Assembly: GCF_041821025.1 (NCBI RefSeq)
Contig: NZ_JBGUAY010000004.1
Location: forward strand, 124,001-188,000
DNA length: 64,000 nt
Origin: Egicoccus sp. AB-alg6-2
GTDB taxonomy: Bacteria > Actinomycetota > Nitriliruptoria > Nitriliruptorales > Nitriliruptoraceae
Direction of reading: 5' to 3'
Within the stretch, counting starts at the first letter, position 1. The number at the start of each line of letters is the position of its first letter. Shown piece after piece: positions 55,324 through 64,000 of this stretch. Below the pieces are notes generated by a model that ran no database searches, was not told the DNA's origin, and saw nothing but the letters and a program-made list of their open reading frames with translations. Position numbers and translations under genes: made by a program.

Positions 55324-56910
55324 ATGCCCGAGTTCGAGCTCCAGACCATCGACCTGGTCATCATCGGCCTGTACGTCGTCGGCATCCTGGCCATCGGCTT
55401 CTGGGTCGCTCGCGGCACCGAGGACTCCGAGGGGTACTTCCTCGCCGGTCGCGGCATGGCCTGGCCCCTGGTGGGGTTCTCGCTGATCGTCACCAACTTC
55501 TCGGGGACCCAGTTCCTGGGCCTGGCCGGCGCCGGGTACGACACCGGCATCGCGGTCTGGAACTTCGAGTGGATGGCCACGCTGGTCCTGCTCGCGTTCG
55601 CGGTGCTGATCCTGCCGATCTACCTGCAATCGAAGATCCAGACCGTTCCGGAGTTCCTGGAGAAGCGCTACGACCGACGCTCCCGCTACGCCTTCTCCGG
55701 CTTCACGGTGATCTCGGGCATGCTCATCGACTCCGCGGGTGCCATGTTCGCGGGTGCCCTGGTGCTGCAGTTGCTGTTCCCCGACGTCCCGCTGATGGTG
55801 CACATCATCGCGATCGCGTTGCTCGGCGGTGTGTATGTCATCCTGGGCGGGCTCAAGGCCGTCATGATCACCGACACGATCCAGGGCGTGCTGCTGTTCG
55901 TGGCCAGCGGCGTCATCTTCGTGCTGGTGTTCCGCGAGTTCGACTTCGACTGGGGCGCGATCCCCGAGCTCGCCCCCGAGGGCGGCTTCACCGTCGCCCC
56001 GCCGCCCGACGACGACTTCCTGCCGTGGCCCGGCATCTTCACCGGGGCCATCTGGCTCGGGTTCTACGTCTGGGTCACCAACCACGTGGTCGTCCAGCGC
56101 GTGTTGGCCGCCAAGAACCTCGACCACGGGCGTTGGGGCGCGCTGTTCGCCGGGCTGATGCAGCTGCCCCTGCTGGTCCTGCTGATCTTCCCGGGCATCC
56201 TGGCGCGGGCCGTCTTCGAAGACCTCGAGGACCCGGACCTCGCCTGGCCGGCCCTCATCTTCGAGTTCATCCCCGTCGGCCTGCGCGGGCTGATCGTCGC
56301 CGCACTGATCGCCGCCCTGATGTCCACGCTCGACTCGGTCCTCAACGGCGCCTCGAGCCTGGTCATCAACGACTTCGTCAAGACCCGGGACAAGGAGTAC
56401 TCCGAGCAGCAGCTGCTGCGCATGGGACGCATCATGGTCGGGGTCTTCATGGTCATCGCGGCCGCCTGGGCTCCGGTGATCCTCGGCTTCGACACCCTCG
56501 TGGAGTACTTCCAGTCGTTCTTGGGCTACGTGACCATGCCGGTCGTGATCGTCCTGCTGGGTGGGATCTTCTGGAAGCGGGCATCGGCCCAGGGCGCGTT
56601 CTGGACCCTGGTCGTCGTGACGCCGCTGGGCATCGCCGGGTTCTTCGCCGGCGAGATCTTCGACCTCCACGACATCCAGTTCCTCTACGCCACCGGCATC
56701 ATGGTCGTGCTCAGCGTGGCGAGCCTCGTCGGCATCTCCCTCGCCACGCCTGCTCCCGACCGCGAAGCGATCTCCGAGGTCGTCTTCGACCGCGGCACCT
56801 GGGCCAGGGAGAGCGAGGAACTGCAGGGCAAACCGGTCTACAAGAACTACCGCTGGCTGTCGCTCGCCCTGCTCGTCCTGACCGTCGCGGTCGTGGTCCC
56901 GTTCATCTGA
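55324..56910 (+). CDS. Sodium:solute symporter (SSS family)
   Basis: 528 residues with about thirteen membrane helices and the SSS signature region LVGFSLIVTNFSGTQFLGLAGAGY near helix 2. Conserved GGLKAVMITDTIQG and ALIAALMSTLDSVLNGASSL are also present; the latter supplies the Na2 site in the family. The substrate (sugar, myo-inositol, or carboxylate) cannot be decided. AGGAGG lies four to five bases before ATG 55324. A UspA-type gene follows 12 bp downstream, so the two are probably one transcript. Confidence 0.88.
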   Translation: MPEFELQTIDLVIIGLYVVGILAIGFWVARGTEDSEGYFLAGRGMAWPLVGFSLIVTNFSGTQFLGLAGAGYDTGIAVWNFEWMATLVLLAFAVLILPIYLQSKIQTVPEFLEKRYDRRSRYAFSGFTVISGMLIDSAGAMFAGALVLQLLFPDVPLMVHIIAIALLGGVYVILGGLKAVMITDTIQGVLLFVASGVIFVLVFREFDFDWGAIPELAPEGGFTVAPPPDDDFLPWPGIFTGAIWLGFYVWVTNHVVVQRVLAAKNLDHGRWGALFAGLMQLPLLVLLIFPGILARAVFEDLEDPDLAWPALIFEFIPVGLRGLIVAALIAALMSTLDSVLNGASSLVINDFVKTRDKEYSEQQLLRMGRIMVGVFMVIAAAWAPVILGFDTLVEYFQSFLGYVTMPVVIVLLGGIFWKRASAQGAFWTLVVVTPLGIAGFFAGEIFDLHDIQFLYATGIMVVLSVASLVGISLATPAPDREAISEVVFDRGTWARESEELQGKPVYKNYRWLSLALLVLTVAVVVPFI

Positions 56911-56922
56911 GGAGGCGCACGC

Positions 56923-57363
56923 ATGACGCTGTTCCCGACCCCCGTGCTCGTCGCCACGGACGGCACCGCCCGCAGCCGCGCCGCGCTGCTGGCGGCCGTG
57001 GAGATCTGTCGCGCCACGAACTCACCGCTGCACCTGGTCCACGCCAAGGTGACGGCGTCGCCCCTGCGAGGACGGCCGATGACGCCGACCCAGCGGCGCA
57101 CGACCGAGGACGAGGGCGCGGCACTGCTCGAACGCGAAGCCGGCGCCGCGGCCGAAGCGGGTTACGAGGTCGCGGGCACCCATCTGCGTCACGGTGAACG
57201 GACCGACCGCGTCCTGGCGGCGGTGCAGGACGAACTGCACGCCGGCCTGCTGGTGGTCGGCGCCGGCAGCCGCAGCGGCTCGCTCGTCGACCGCGTGCTC
57301 ACGCCGGCCGGTGGCAGCACCGTTCGGCAGGCTCCTGGCTCGGTGCTCGTCGTGCGCAGCTGA
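56923..57363 (+). CDS. Universal stress protein (UspA family)
   Basis: 146-residue single Usp domain. VLVATDGTARSRAAL at the start and VVGAGSRSGSLVDRVLTPAGGSTV at the end supply the ATP-binding G-2x-G-9x-G(S/T) motif in a form that has the glycines. It follows the SSS symporter by 12 bp, as Usp genes often follow transporters. Confidence 0.85.
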   Translation: MTLFPTPVLVATDGTARSRAALLAAVEICRATNSPLHLVHAKVTASPLRGRPMTPTQRRTTEDEGAALLEREAGAAAEAGYEVAGTHLRHGERTDRVLAAVQDELHAGLLVVGAGSRSGSLVDRVLTPAGGSTVRQAPGSVLVVRS

Positions 57364-57373
57364 GCGGATGGTC

Positions 57374-57396
57374 CGCCGCGCGCGAGCCGTGCGGCG
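57374..57396. terminator. Hairpin between UspA gene and SDR gene
   Basis: CGCCGC (57374-57379) pairs with GCGGCG (57391-57396) around eleven bases, in the 33-bp gap between convergent genes. Short, so moderate at best. Confidence 0.35.
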
Positions 57397-58170
57397 TCAG
57401 GAGGCGGCGAGGCGGCGGTTCGCCTCGGCCCCCATCAGCAGCAGGCCACCGTCGACGTTCAGCGACGCCCCCGTCGTGTAGGACGCTTCCGGGGAGGCGA
57501 GGTAGCGCACCGCGTGCGCGATCTCGAACGCGTCGCCCGGACGGGTGATCGCCAGCCCGGGGCGGCTGCCCGGCTCCGGCTGCTCGTCGTGCTGCCCGGT
57601 CATCTTCGTCGCGATCTCGCCCGGCGCAACGGCGTTGACCGTGATGCCGTGCTCGCCGAGCTCGAGCGCCATCACCTTCAGCAGCAGGCCCAGGCCGCCC
57701 TTCGCGGCGCAGTAGGCCGACGATTCCACCAGCGGCACGTGCTCGTGCACCGAGGTGACCGCCACGATACGACCACCCTGACCACGCTCGACCATGTGTC
57801 GTGCGGCCGCCTGCATCACGAGGAAGGCGCCGGTGAGGTCGACGTCGAGCACGCGTCGCCACTCGTCCAGCCCCTGTTCGAGGAACGGCGTCCCCGAACC
57901 CTCGCCGGCGTTGTTGACCAGGACGTCGAGGTGGCCGAGCTGCTCGACGAGCCCCGCCACGACGTCCGGTCCCCGTTGCGGATAGCTGAGGTCGAGCTGC
58001 GCCACGAACGCGCGTCGACCGAGCTCCTCGATCTCCTGCGCCGTTTCCCGCGCACCGTCCTCGTTGGCGCTGTAGGTGAGCCCGACGTCGTAGCCCGCCT
58101 CGGCCAGGACGACGGCGGTGGCCTTGCCGATCCCCGAACTCGCGCCGGTGACGATTGCGGTGCGGATCAT
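57397..58170 (-). CDS. Short-chain dehydrogenase/reductase
   Basis: 257-residue classical SDR. TGASSGIG (8-15) binds NAD(P), NNAG follows, and the catalytic Ser-Tyr-Lys lie in VTSVHEH and SAYCAAK. The C-terminal VNAVAPGEIATKM and YTTGASLNVDGG complete the fold. It resembles glucose/3-oxoacyl reductase-type enzymes; substrate unknown. ATG 58170. Confidence 0.88.
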   Translation of the reverse strand: MIRTAIVTGASSGIGKATAVVLAEAGYDVGLTYSANEDGARETAQEIEELGRRAFVAQLDLSYPQRGPDVVAGLVEQLGHLDVLVNNAGEGSGTPFLEQGLDEWRRVLDVDLTGAFLVMQAAARHMVERGQGGRIVAVTSVHEHVPLVESSAYCAAKGGLGLLLKVMALELGEHGITVNAVAPGEIATKMTGQHDEQPEPGSRPGLAITRPGDAFEIAHAVRYLASPEASYTTGASLNVDGGLLLMGAEANRRLAAS

Positions 58171-58319
58171 GGCGACGCTCCTGCTGACGGGGCGGGAAGG
58201 TCGAGCCTGCGCGACCCGCACCGCCGGCGTGCACCGGCGACCGCACCAATGGCCGGGTACCCGGCCGCGCCGACGCGTCGCGACTGCCAGCATCGCCGTC
58301 CCCGACCCGGGAGCCGCCC

Positions 58320-59852
58320 GTGACCGATCCGGACCGTCCCGACCGCGACCGCTTCTCCCAACGGCTCCGGCAGCTGGAGCCGCTGCTGCTGCCGGCGATG
58401 CGCGAGAGTGCCGGCCGCCACGACCTCGACGGGCGGGTCCCCGACCTCTCACCGGACGGCGTCATGGCCACCGTCGCGGGCCTTGGGGGCACCCCCCTGT
58501 CCGACGCGCACGAAGAGGCGCACCTCGCCGCCTTCGAGGACCTCGTCCGCGTCGAATACGGCGAGGCGGGTATGCATCGTCGCAGCGCACGACCGCTGCT
58601 GCAGGCACTGGACGTCTCCGGCTACGCCCGTCCCTACGCCCCGGAGGCCGAGCGGGCGGCCGCGCGACGGCAGCACCTCGCCGCCTGGCCTGCGACCATC
58701 GAAGCTGGTCTCGGCGCACTCGACCGCGTCCCGGCACCACTCGCCCAGGGCCTGCTGCGCTCGGTCCACGGCGTGGCCGTCGGCATCGATCCCGCCGAGC
58801 CGGAGGCGACCGAGGCCATCGCCGCGCACGGACGGCTGGTCGGCCACCTCGAGCGCTTCGCCCGCGACGGCGATCCCGACGCGGCCCTCGGGGGCGAGGT
58901 CCTGGCACGCTGGCTGGGCGCCGGCGAGGCGATGGACGTCGACCTCGGCGCGCTGGAGGAGACCGCCGACCGCGAGCGCGACCGGCTGCGCGCGCTGCTC
59001 GAGGAGGCGTGCCGTGCGATCGACCCCGACGCCCCGACTGCCGAGGTGGTCGGGCGCCTTCTCGACGACCATCCCGACGCCGACGGCGTGTTGACCACGG
59101 CGCGGGCGCTCACCGCCGAGGTGATCGCCTGGGTCGACGAACGTGACCTGCTGCCCGATTGGGGCGGCCGCTGCGAGGTGGCCCCCAGTCCTCCGTCTCG
59201 GCGCTGGGCAACGGCCATGATGTCGTGGGCCGCCCCCTACGAGCCGGACGGGCCGTCCTGGTACTACATCACGCCGCCGGACCCGGCCTGGGACGAGCAC
59301 CTGCAGCGCTCGTGGCTGTCGGCGTTCTCCTACACCACGTTGCCGTCGACGACCGTGCACGAGGTCGCCCCGGGCCACTTCTCGCACGGGCGCGCCCTGC
59401 GACACCTCGACAGCGACGTGCGTCGCAGCCTGCACTCCTCGGCGTTCGTCGAGGGCTGGGCCCACTACGCGGAGGAGCTGCTGGTCGAGGAGGGCTATCG
59501 CGACCACGATCCACGGTTCCGTGCCGGCGTGGCGCTGAAGGCCCTGCTGCGGGTGACCCGGCTCGCCGTCGCCATCGGGCTGCATCGGCGCACCATGACC
59601 GTGCCCGAGGCGGTGACGCGGTTTCGGACGGACGCGCTGCTGCGCGAGGCTCCCGCCGATGCGGAGGCGGCCCGGGCGACCTTCGATCCCACGTACGGCC
59701 GCTACACGTGGGGCAAGCTCGAACTGCTCCGGCTGCGTGACCAGGCGCGGCGGGAGTGGGGCCCCGGCTTCACGCTGCGGCGGTTCCACGAGGCCGTGCT
59801 CGCGCTCGGCGCACCGCCGCTCGGACTGCTGCCGGCGGCGCTCACGCCCTAG
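58320..59852 (+). CDS. DUF885 family zinc metallopeptidase-like protein
   Basis: 510 residues, all helical by composition. The family zinc motif HEVAPGH is at 347-353 with the third ligand Glu in FVEGWAHYAEELLVEEG. PPSRRWATAMMSWAAPYEP and YYITPPDPAWDEHLQRS precede it as in the family. No signal peptide, so cytosolic. Some DUF885 members are dipeptidases or carboxypeptidases. GTG 58320 opens after a GGGAGCC site. It overlaps the stop of the convergent AI-2E permease gene by four bases. Confidence 0.82.
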   Translation: MTDPDRPDRDRFSQRLRQLEPLLLPAMRESAGRHDLDGRVPDLSPDGVMATVAGLGGTPLSDAHEEAHLAAFEDLVRVEYGEAGMHRRSARPLLQALDVSGYARPYAPEAERAAARRQHLAAWPATIEAGLGALDRVPAPLAQGLLRSVHGVAVGIDPAEPEATEAIAAHGRLVGHLERFARDGDPDAALGGEVLARWLGAGEAMDVDLGALEETADRERDRLRALLEEACRAIDPDAPTAEVVGRLLDDHPDADGVLTTARALTAEVIAWVDERDLLPDWGGRCEVAPSPPSRRWATAMMSWAAPYEPDGPSWYYITPPDPAWDEHLQRSWLSAFSYTTLPSTTVHEVAPGHFSHGRALRHLDSDVRRSLHSSAFVEGWAHYAEELLVEEGYRDHDPRFRAGVALKALLRVTRLAVAIGLHRRTMTVPEAVTRFRTDALLREAPADAEAARATFDPTYGRYTWGKLELLRLRDQARREWGPGFTLRRFHEAVLALGAPPLGLLPAALTP

Positions 59853-60946
59853 TTGTCGCCGGGGGCGGGCACCGCGTCGGCGGGCAACGGCGGCGGCGGG
59901 CCGGCTCGGACGTCGTCGAGGATCCGCGCCACGATCGCGGCGACCGGGACGGCCAGGAATGCCCCGAGGATGCCCAGCAGCATGGCACCGGCGGTGATCG
60001 CGAGCAGCACGACCAGTGGGTGCATGTGGATGGCGCGACCGAGGATCAGCGGCTCCAGGACGTTGCTCTCCAGCTGCTGCACCAACAGCACCAGGCCCAG
60101 CACGATCAGGCCGGTGGTCAGGCCGCCGTCGGCGAGCGCGACCAGGACGGCCAGCGCACCGGTCGTCACCGCACCCACGATCGGGAAGAGCCCACCGAAG
60201 AAGATCAGGACCGCCAACGGCAGCGCCAGCGGCACACCGAGGATCACCAGGCCGATGCCGATGAAGACCGCGTCGACGAACGCGACCAGCAGCTGGCCGC
60301 GGAAGTAGGACCCCAGGGTGTCCCAGGCCTGGTCCAACACCTGGCGGGCGCGCGCCCGGCCGCGTTCGGGCACCGTGGCGACCAACCCGTCGCGCAGCCG
60401 CCGACCGTCCTTGAGGTAGAAGAACAGCACCACGAACAGCAGGACGAACGCGATCAACGCCTCGAAGGCGGCGTAGGCCGCCTCCGCGGCCTGGCCGGCG
60501 TACTCCCCCATGTCGCCGAGTTGCTCCTGGGCGGTCTCGATCAGGTCGGCGACGCCGCCGACCTGCAGGCCGAAGGGCTCGCGGTCGAGCCAGGCCTCGA
60601 TCTCGTCCACCCCTTCGCTCGCCGACTCGACGAGTTCGGGGATCTGGCCCGCGACCAGCGGCACCATCGCGCCGATGACGCCGGCGATGACCCCGATGGC
60701 GAGCAGGATGGCCAACAGCGAGGCCAGCGCGTCCGGCACGTTGACCTTGCGCAGGGCGTCCGCGACCGGGCGCAGCAGCGTGGCCGGGAACAGCGCCAGC
60801 ACGACGGGGATCACCAACAGCGACACGGTGGAGATCACGTACAGGACGACGGCGGCGATCCCGAGGATGCCCAGCCACGCCCAGGCGCTCCGACCCACTC
60901 GCCACAGGCGTTGTGCGCCGGGGGGCGGAACTTGCTGGTCGCTCAC
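59849..60946 (-). CDS. AI-2E family (PerM-like) membrane transporter
   Basis: 365 residues, about eight helices arranged as in the AI-2E/PerM family: VISTVSLLVIPVVLALFPATLLRPV, then YFRGQLLVAFVDAVFIGIGLVILGVPL and FPIVGAVTTGALAVLVAL, ending in HPLVVLLAITAGAMLLGILGAFLAVPVAA. Substrates are mostly unknown; a few members act as Na+/H+ antiporters or in signal export. GTG 60946 has AGGAGG four to five bases upstream. Confidence 0.88.
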   Translation of the reverse strand: MSDQQVPPPGAQRLWRVGRSAWAWLGILGIAAVVLYVISTVSLLVIPVVLALFPATLLRPVADALRKVNVPDALASLLAILLAIGVIAGVIGAMVPLVAGQIPELVESASEGVDEIEAWLDREPFGLQVGGVADLIETAQEQLGDMGEYAGQAAEAAYAAFEALIAFVLLFVVLFFYLKDGRRLRDGLVATVPERGRARARQVLDQAWDTLGSYFRGQLLVAFVDAVFIGIGLVILGVPLALPLAVLIFFGGLFPIVGAVTTGALAVLVALADGGLTTGLIVLGLVLLVQQLESNVLEPLILGRAIHMHPLVVLLAITAGAMLLGILGAFLAVPVAAIVARILDDVRAGPPPPLPADAVPAPGDN

Positions 60947-61218
60947 GCGGCCTCCTGGGTCCCCGCCGACCGTAGGACCTCGGCGCGGCGGTACCCGCAC
61001 CGGGACACCGACCTTGGTCGGGGACGGCGCAGTTCCGCGCTGCCGCGCGCCAGCGCAGGCGCGCGCCCGTACGCTGGGCCGACACGTCGCGACCGTCGCA
61101 CGTGCAGCAGCCGGACGTCCTCGGCATCCGTGACCATCGCCCCTGGAGTCGCGGTCCGGTCCGCCGACGTCCACCAGGAGTCGCCCGACCGTGGCGGCGC
61201 CCTCGTCAGGATCTCCCG

Positions 61219-63333
61219 ATGCATCGTGCCCGCCTCGCCGCCGACCTCGAACGGCTCGCCACCAACCTGCGCTCAGCGTGGTACGGACCGGCTCGCCGCG
61301 TCCTCGAGGAACTCGACCCCCCCGCCTGGGAACGCACCGGCCGCAACCCCGTCCGCCTGCTGAAGGAGGCCGCCGGACGGCTCGAGACCGCGGTCGAGCG
61401 ACCGGGCTACGGCGCGCGCGTGCACGACGCCGCCGACGAGTTGCAGCAGTACCTCGACAGCGACGACACCTGGTACCGGCGCGCCGGCGGCGACCCGTCG
61501 CGGGTGGTCGCGTACTACTCGGCGGAGTTCGCCCTGGCCGACAGCCTGCACACCTACTCCGGCGGCCTCGGCGTGCTGGCCGGGGACCACCTGCGGTCGG
61601 CGTCCGACCTCGGCATCCCGCTGGTCGCGGTCGGGCTCGCCTACCGCGACGGCTACTTCTGTCAGCGCCTCGACAGCTCGGGCTGGCAGCATGCCGACCC
61701 CGCCCGCAACGACTTCGAGGTGGCACCGGTCTCCCCCGTGCTCGACACCGACGGCCGCCGCGTGACCGTCCAGGTCGGGCTCGGTGACGGCGTCGTCACG
61801 GTGCAGGCCTGGCACGTCGCCGTGGGCCGCGTCTCGCTGTACCTGCTCGACACCGACGTGGCGGACAACCAGCCGCACCACCGCGAGGTCACGGGCCAGC
61901 TCTACGGCGGCGACGACGACATGCGTCTGCGCCAGGAGCTGGTGCTGGGCGTGGGCGGCGCCCGCTTGCTGGCGGCCCTCGGCATCGACGTCGACGTGCA
62001 CCACCTCAACGAGGGCCACGCCGCGTTCGCCGGCATCGAGCGGTTGCGGCACCACCTCGTGGGCGGGCACTCCCTGAGCACGGCGATCGAGCTGGTGCGG
62101 GGCGAACTCGTCTTCACGACCCACACGCCGGTCCCTGCCGGCCACGACGCCTTCGGTTGGGACCTCGCCGCCTATCACCTGACCCCGCTGGCCGAGCAGC
62201 TCGGCGTCGAGTTCCGCGCCCTGTGGGATCTCGCCACGGGGGCCGGCGACGATCGCTGGTCGCAGACGGTGCTCGCGCTCGCGCTCGCCGGCAAGGCGAA
62301 CGGCGTCGCGCGCCTGCACGGTGAGGTCTCGCGACGCATGTGGGCCGGCCTGTGGCCCGAGCGCTCGGTGACCGAGGTCCCGATCGGGCACGTCACCAAC
62401 GGCGTCCACCCCGGCCAGTGGGTCGGCGGGGAGCTCGCGGATCTCTTCGACGCCCGGCTCGGCCCCGGCTGGCGGACGAGTGCCGGGCCGGAGGCCTGGG
62501 AACGCATCCGCGAGGTCGAACCGGCCGTGCTGTGGCGGACGCACGTCGCGGCGCGTCGACGGCTCGTCGGTGAGGCCCGCGACCGGCTCAGCGCGCAGAG
62601 CCGTCGGCTGGGCATCGGCAACGACGGCCGCGGTCTGGACCCCGACGCGCTGACGATCGGGTTCGCGCGTCGCTTCGCGACGTACAAGCGCGCCACGCTG
62701 CTCGCACACGACCTGGACCGTCTCGCCGGCATCGTCGGCGACGACGCACGCCCGGTGCAGATCCTGGTGGCGGGCAAGGCACATCCTCGCGACGAAGCCG
62801 GCAAGCACCTGATCCAGCAGCTGGTCGGCCTCTCGCGCGATCCACGACTCAAGGGTCGCCTCGTCTTCCTCGAGGGCTACGACCTCGAGCTGGCCAGGTC
62901 GCTGGTCGCCGGGGTCGACGTCTGGCTCAACAACCCGCTCCGCCCGCTCGAGGCCTCGGGCACGTCCGGGATGAAGGCGGCCATGAACGGCGTGCTGAAC
63001 CTGTCCATCCTCGACGGCTGGTGGGACGAGGCCATCGCGGACCTCGCCCCCCGTGCCGCGGCCGGCTTCGGCTGGGCGATCGGTGATCGTCGCGAGGACG
63101 GCGAGGAGCACCAGCGCACGGCCGCGGACGCCGACGCGCTGTACCACCTGCTCGCCGATGAGCTGGTCCCGACCTTCTACCGCCGCGACGACGCCGGCGT
63201 CCCGACACGCTGGGTCGAGATGATGCGTGACGCGATCGCGCTGCTCTCGCCGCAGTTCTCCACCCACCGCATGGTGGCGGACTACGTCACGCAGGCCTAC
63301 GGCCTGCTCGAGCCCGAGTTCGAGGTCGCGTAG
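61219..63333 (+). CDS. glgP: Alpha-glucan (glycogen/maltodextrin) phosphorylase
   Basis: 704-residue GT35 enzyme that removes glucose-1-phosphate from glycogen using pyridoxal phosphate. It is the short bacterial/archaeal form. YYSAEFALADSLHTYSGGLGVLAGDHL, HLNEGHAAF and ARRFATYKRA are family blocks, and the cofactor Lys lies in EASGTSGMKAAMNGVLNLS. ATG 61219 is the start with AGGAT upstream; a longer start is non-family. A TACGCT hexamer at 61070-61075 could be a promoter element. A strong terminator follows. Confidence 0.93.
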   Translation: MHRARLAADLERLATNLRSAWYGPARRVLEELDPPAWERTGRNPVRLLKEAAGRLETAVERPGYGARVHDAADELQQYLDSDDTWYRRAGGDPSRVVAYYSAEFALADSLHTYSGGLGVLAGDHLRSASDLGIPLVAVGLAYRDGYFCQRLDSSGWQHADPARNDFEVAPVSPVLDTDGRRVTVQVGLGDGVVTVQAWHVAVGRVSLYLLDTDVADNQPHHREVTGQLYGGDDDMRLRQELVLGVGGARLLAALGIDVDVHHLNEGHAAFAGIERLRHHLVGGHSLSTAIELVRGELVFTTHTPVPAGHDAFGWDLAAYHLTPLAEQLGVEFRALWDLATGAGDDRWSQTVLALALAGKANGVARLHGEVSRRMWAGLWPERSVTEVPIGHVTNGVHPGQWVGGELADLFDARLGPGWRTSAGPEAWERIREVEPAVLWRTHVAARRRLVGEARDRLSAQSRRLGIGNDGRGLDPDALTIGFARRFATYKRATLLAHDLDRLAGIVGDDARPVQILVAGKAHPRDEAGKHLIQQLVGLSRDPRLKGRLVFLEGYDLELARSLVAGVDVWLNNPLRPLEASGTSGMKAAMNGVLNLSILDGWWDEAIADLAPRAAAGFGWAIGDRREDGEEHQRTAADADALYHLLADELVPTFYRRDDAGVPTRWVEMMRDAIALLSPQFSTHRMVADYVTQAYGLLEPEFEVA

Positions 63334-63355
63334 CGATCCGACACACACGCCCGGG

Positions 63356-63388
63356 GGCGCGCCGACCGGCTTCAGCCGGCGGCGCGCC
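63356..63388. terminator. Strong hairpin with tetraloop after glgP and in the sua5 stop
   Basis: GGCGCGCC (63356-63363) pairs with GGCGCGCC (63381-63388), then G-C and CCGGC (63366-63370) with GCCGG (63375-63379) across an A bulge, with a TTCA loop. The minus-strand stop codon of the next gene lies in the loop (63372-63374). It starts 23 bases after the glgP stop and can serve both genes. Confidence 0.55.
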
Positions 63389-64000
63389 GCAGCCGGTCCA
63401 TGACCGCACGGCCGACACCGGCCTCGCCGACCGCCTCGACCACGACCACGCCGACCCCGGCGGTCTCGGCCGTCCGGAGCGCCGCGTACAGCTGACGCGC
63501 GAGGTCCGCGGCATCGACGAATCGGGCGACACCGACCACGCCTGGCGGTGGCGGCTCGGTCGCGACGAGTCCGACCGTGACACCCTCGCCCATCAGCCGG
63601 TGGGCGGTCGCCGCGGCGGTTCCCGCAGCTGCCACCGCCACCCGACAGGTGGGCGCGTAGTGGCGATAACGCGTACCTGGTGAGGCGCGCAGTCGGTCAC
63701 CGTCGGTCACCGTCTCCGCTGCCCCGAGGTCCTCGCGGGTGATGCTGCCCTCGCGCAGCACCAGCGGCACCCGTCCACGTGCGTCGACCACCGTCGACTC
63801 GACGCCGACGGGGCACGGGCCACCGTCGAGCACGACCCGCACCGCGTCGCCGAGGTCCTGGGACACGTGCGCGGCCTCGGTCGGCGAGGGGCGTCCCGAG
63901 CGGTTCGCCGACGGCGCCGCGAGCGGGCGCCCCACGTCCCACAGGAGCGTCTGGGCGACGGGATGGTCGGGGACGCGCACCGCCACGGTCGCCAGCCCCC
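63372..64000 (-). CDS. Sua5/YrdC/TsaC-type threonylcarbamoyl-AMP synthase (partial)
   Basis: The 5' end lies beyond the right edge; about 209 codons remain. LLWDVGRPLAAPSANRSGRPSPTEAAHV and GPCPVGVESTVVDARG are the YrdC core (with KxR residues presumably upstream), and SPGTRYRHYAPTCRV marks the linker into the Sua5 C-terminal domain (about residue 115 onward in this part). The enzyme makes threonylcarbamoyl-AMP for the t6A tRNA modification. Only the stop and C-terminus can be judged. Confidence 0.88.
   Translation of the reverse strand, partial: GLATVAVRVPDHPVAQTLLWDVGRPLAAPSANRSGRPSPTEAAHVSQDLGDAVRVVLDGGPCPVGVESTVVDARGRVPLVLREGSITREDLGAAETVTDGDRLRASPGTRYRHYAPTCRVAVAAAGTAAATAHRLMGEGVTVGLVATEPPPPGVVGVARFVDAADLARQLYAALRTAETAGVGVVVVEAVGEAGVGRAVMDRLRRAAG

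Overview
The window is a very GC-rich, densely packed bacterial chromosome segment whose gene content is actinobacterial. It carries a complete Pup-proteasome locus (Arc/Mpa ATPase, Dop, Pup, PrcB, PrcA), the coproheme decarboxylase HemQ, the actinobacterial/archaeal-type endonuclease NucS, and the DUF3097 family. The two secreted S-layer-homology (SLH) proteins and the multi-subunit Na+/H+ antiporter would fit a deep-branching, possibly salt- or alkali-adapted lineage such as Nitriliruptoria. That placement is inference from gene content; no rRNA or tRNA is present to test it. I see no insertion sequence, prophage, CRISPR array, rRNA or tRNA.

Layout. (1) 1-9416, minus strand: a protein/tRNA quality block in transcription order ttuB-ttuA fusion, trmI, arc, dop, pup, then prcB and prcA (cut by the window edge). 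It is interrupted between pup and prcB by an opposite-strand membrane histidine kinase and a 406-bp gene-free stretch. That stretch holds a degenerate copy of the pup 3' end and a long inverted repeat. (2) 9526-19859: housekeeping and sugar genes (GH65 phosphorylase, engB, GrpB-fold protein, DUF389 membrane protein, msrA, DEAD-box helicase, aconitase). (3) 20115-29927: an unusual secreted M15 peptidase, gpmA, hemQ, an AMP-forming ligase coupled to a Nudix hydrolase, an SLH/AMIN-like protein, nucS, ychF, a 62-residue Cys-containing protein and a UbiB-type kinase. (4) 29961-38547: a CAP-SLH secreted protein, a long-chain acyl-CoA synthetase, a crotonase, pepN coupled to a beta-carbonic anhydrase, DUF3097 and DUF2007. 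(5) 38666-46284: a secreted 5'-nucleotidase with a candidate PHO box, a divergent FtsH-like AAA protease, a MetS/MetP-like NSS transporter pair, and a coupled pgmB - 4TM - yaaA operon. (6) 46470-53282: a lipoprotein, an aldo/keto reductase and a seven-gene Mbh-like Mrp antiporter operon with no ND5-type MnhA, then a coupled kinase-epimerase pair reaching 55081. (7) 55324-64000: an SSS symporter and UspA, SDR, DUF885 metallopeptidase, AI-2E family permease, glycogen phosphorylase, and a Sua5/YrdC protein cut by the right edge.

How the genes may work together. Pup is made active by Dop, substrates are unfolded by Arc and degraded by PrcBA; the same operon carries two tRNA-modifying enzymes. The GH65 phosphorylase would release beta-glucose-1-phosphate, which the distant pgmB product could isomerise, while GlgP feeds alpha-glucose-1-phosphate. 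Most genes within runs overlap by 4 bp (ATGA/GTGA type), so translational coupling is common. The most notable observations are the ubiquitin-like sulfur carrier fused to its thiolase, the disrupted pup-prcB junction with a pup-tail duplication, the MnhA-less antiporter, and the FtsH-like protein with altered Walker B and a missing periplasmic domain.
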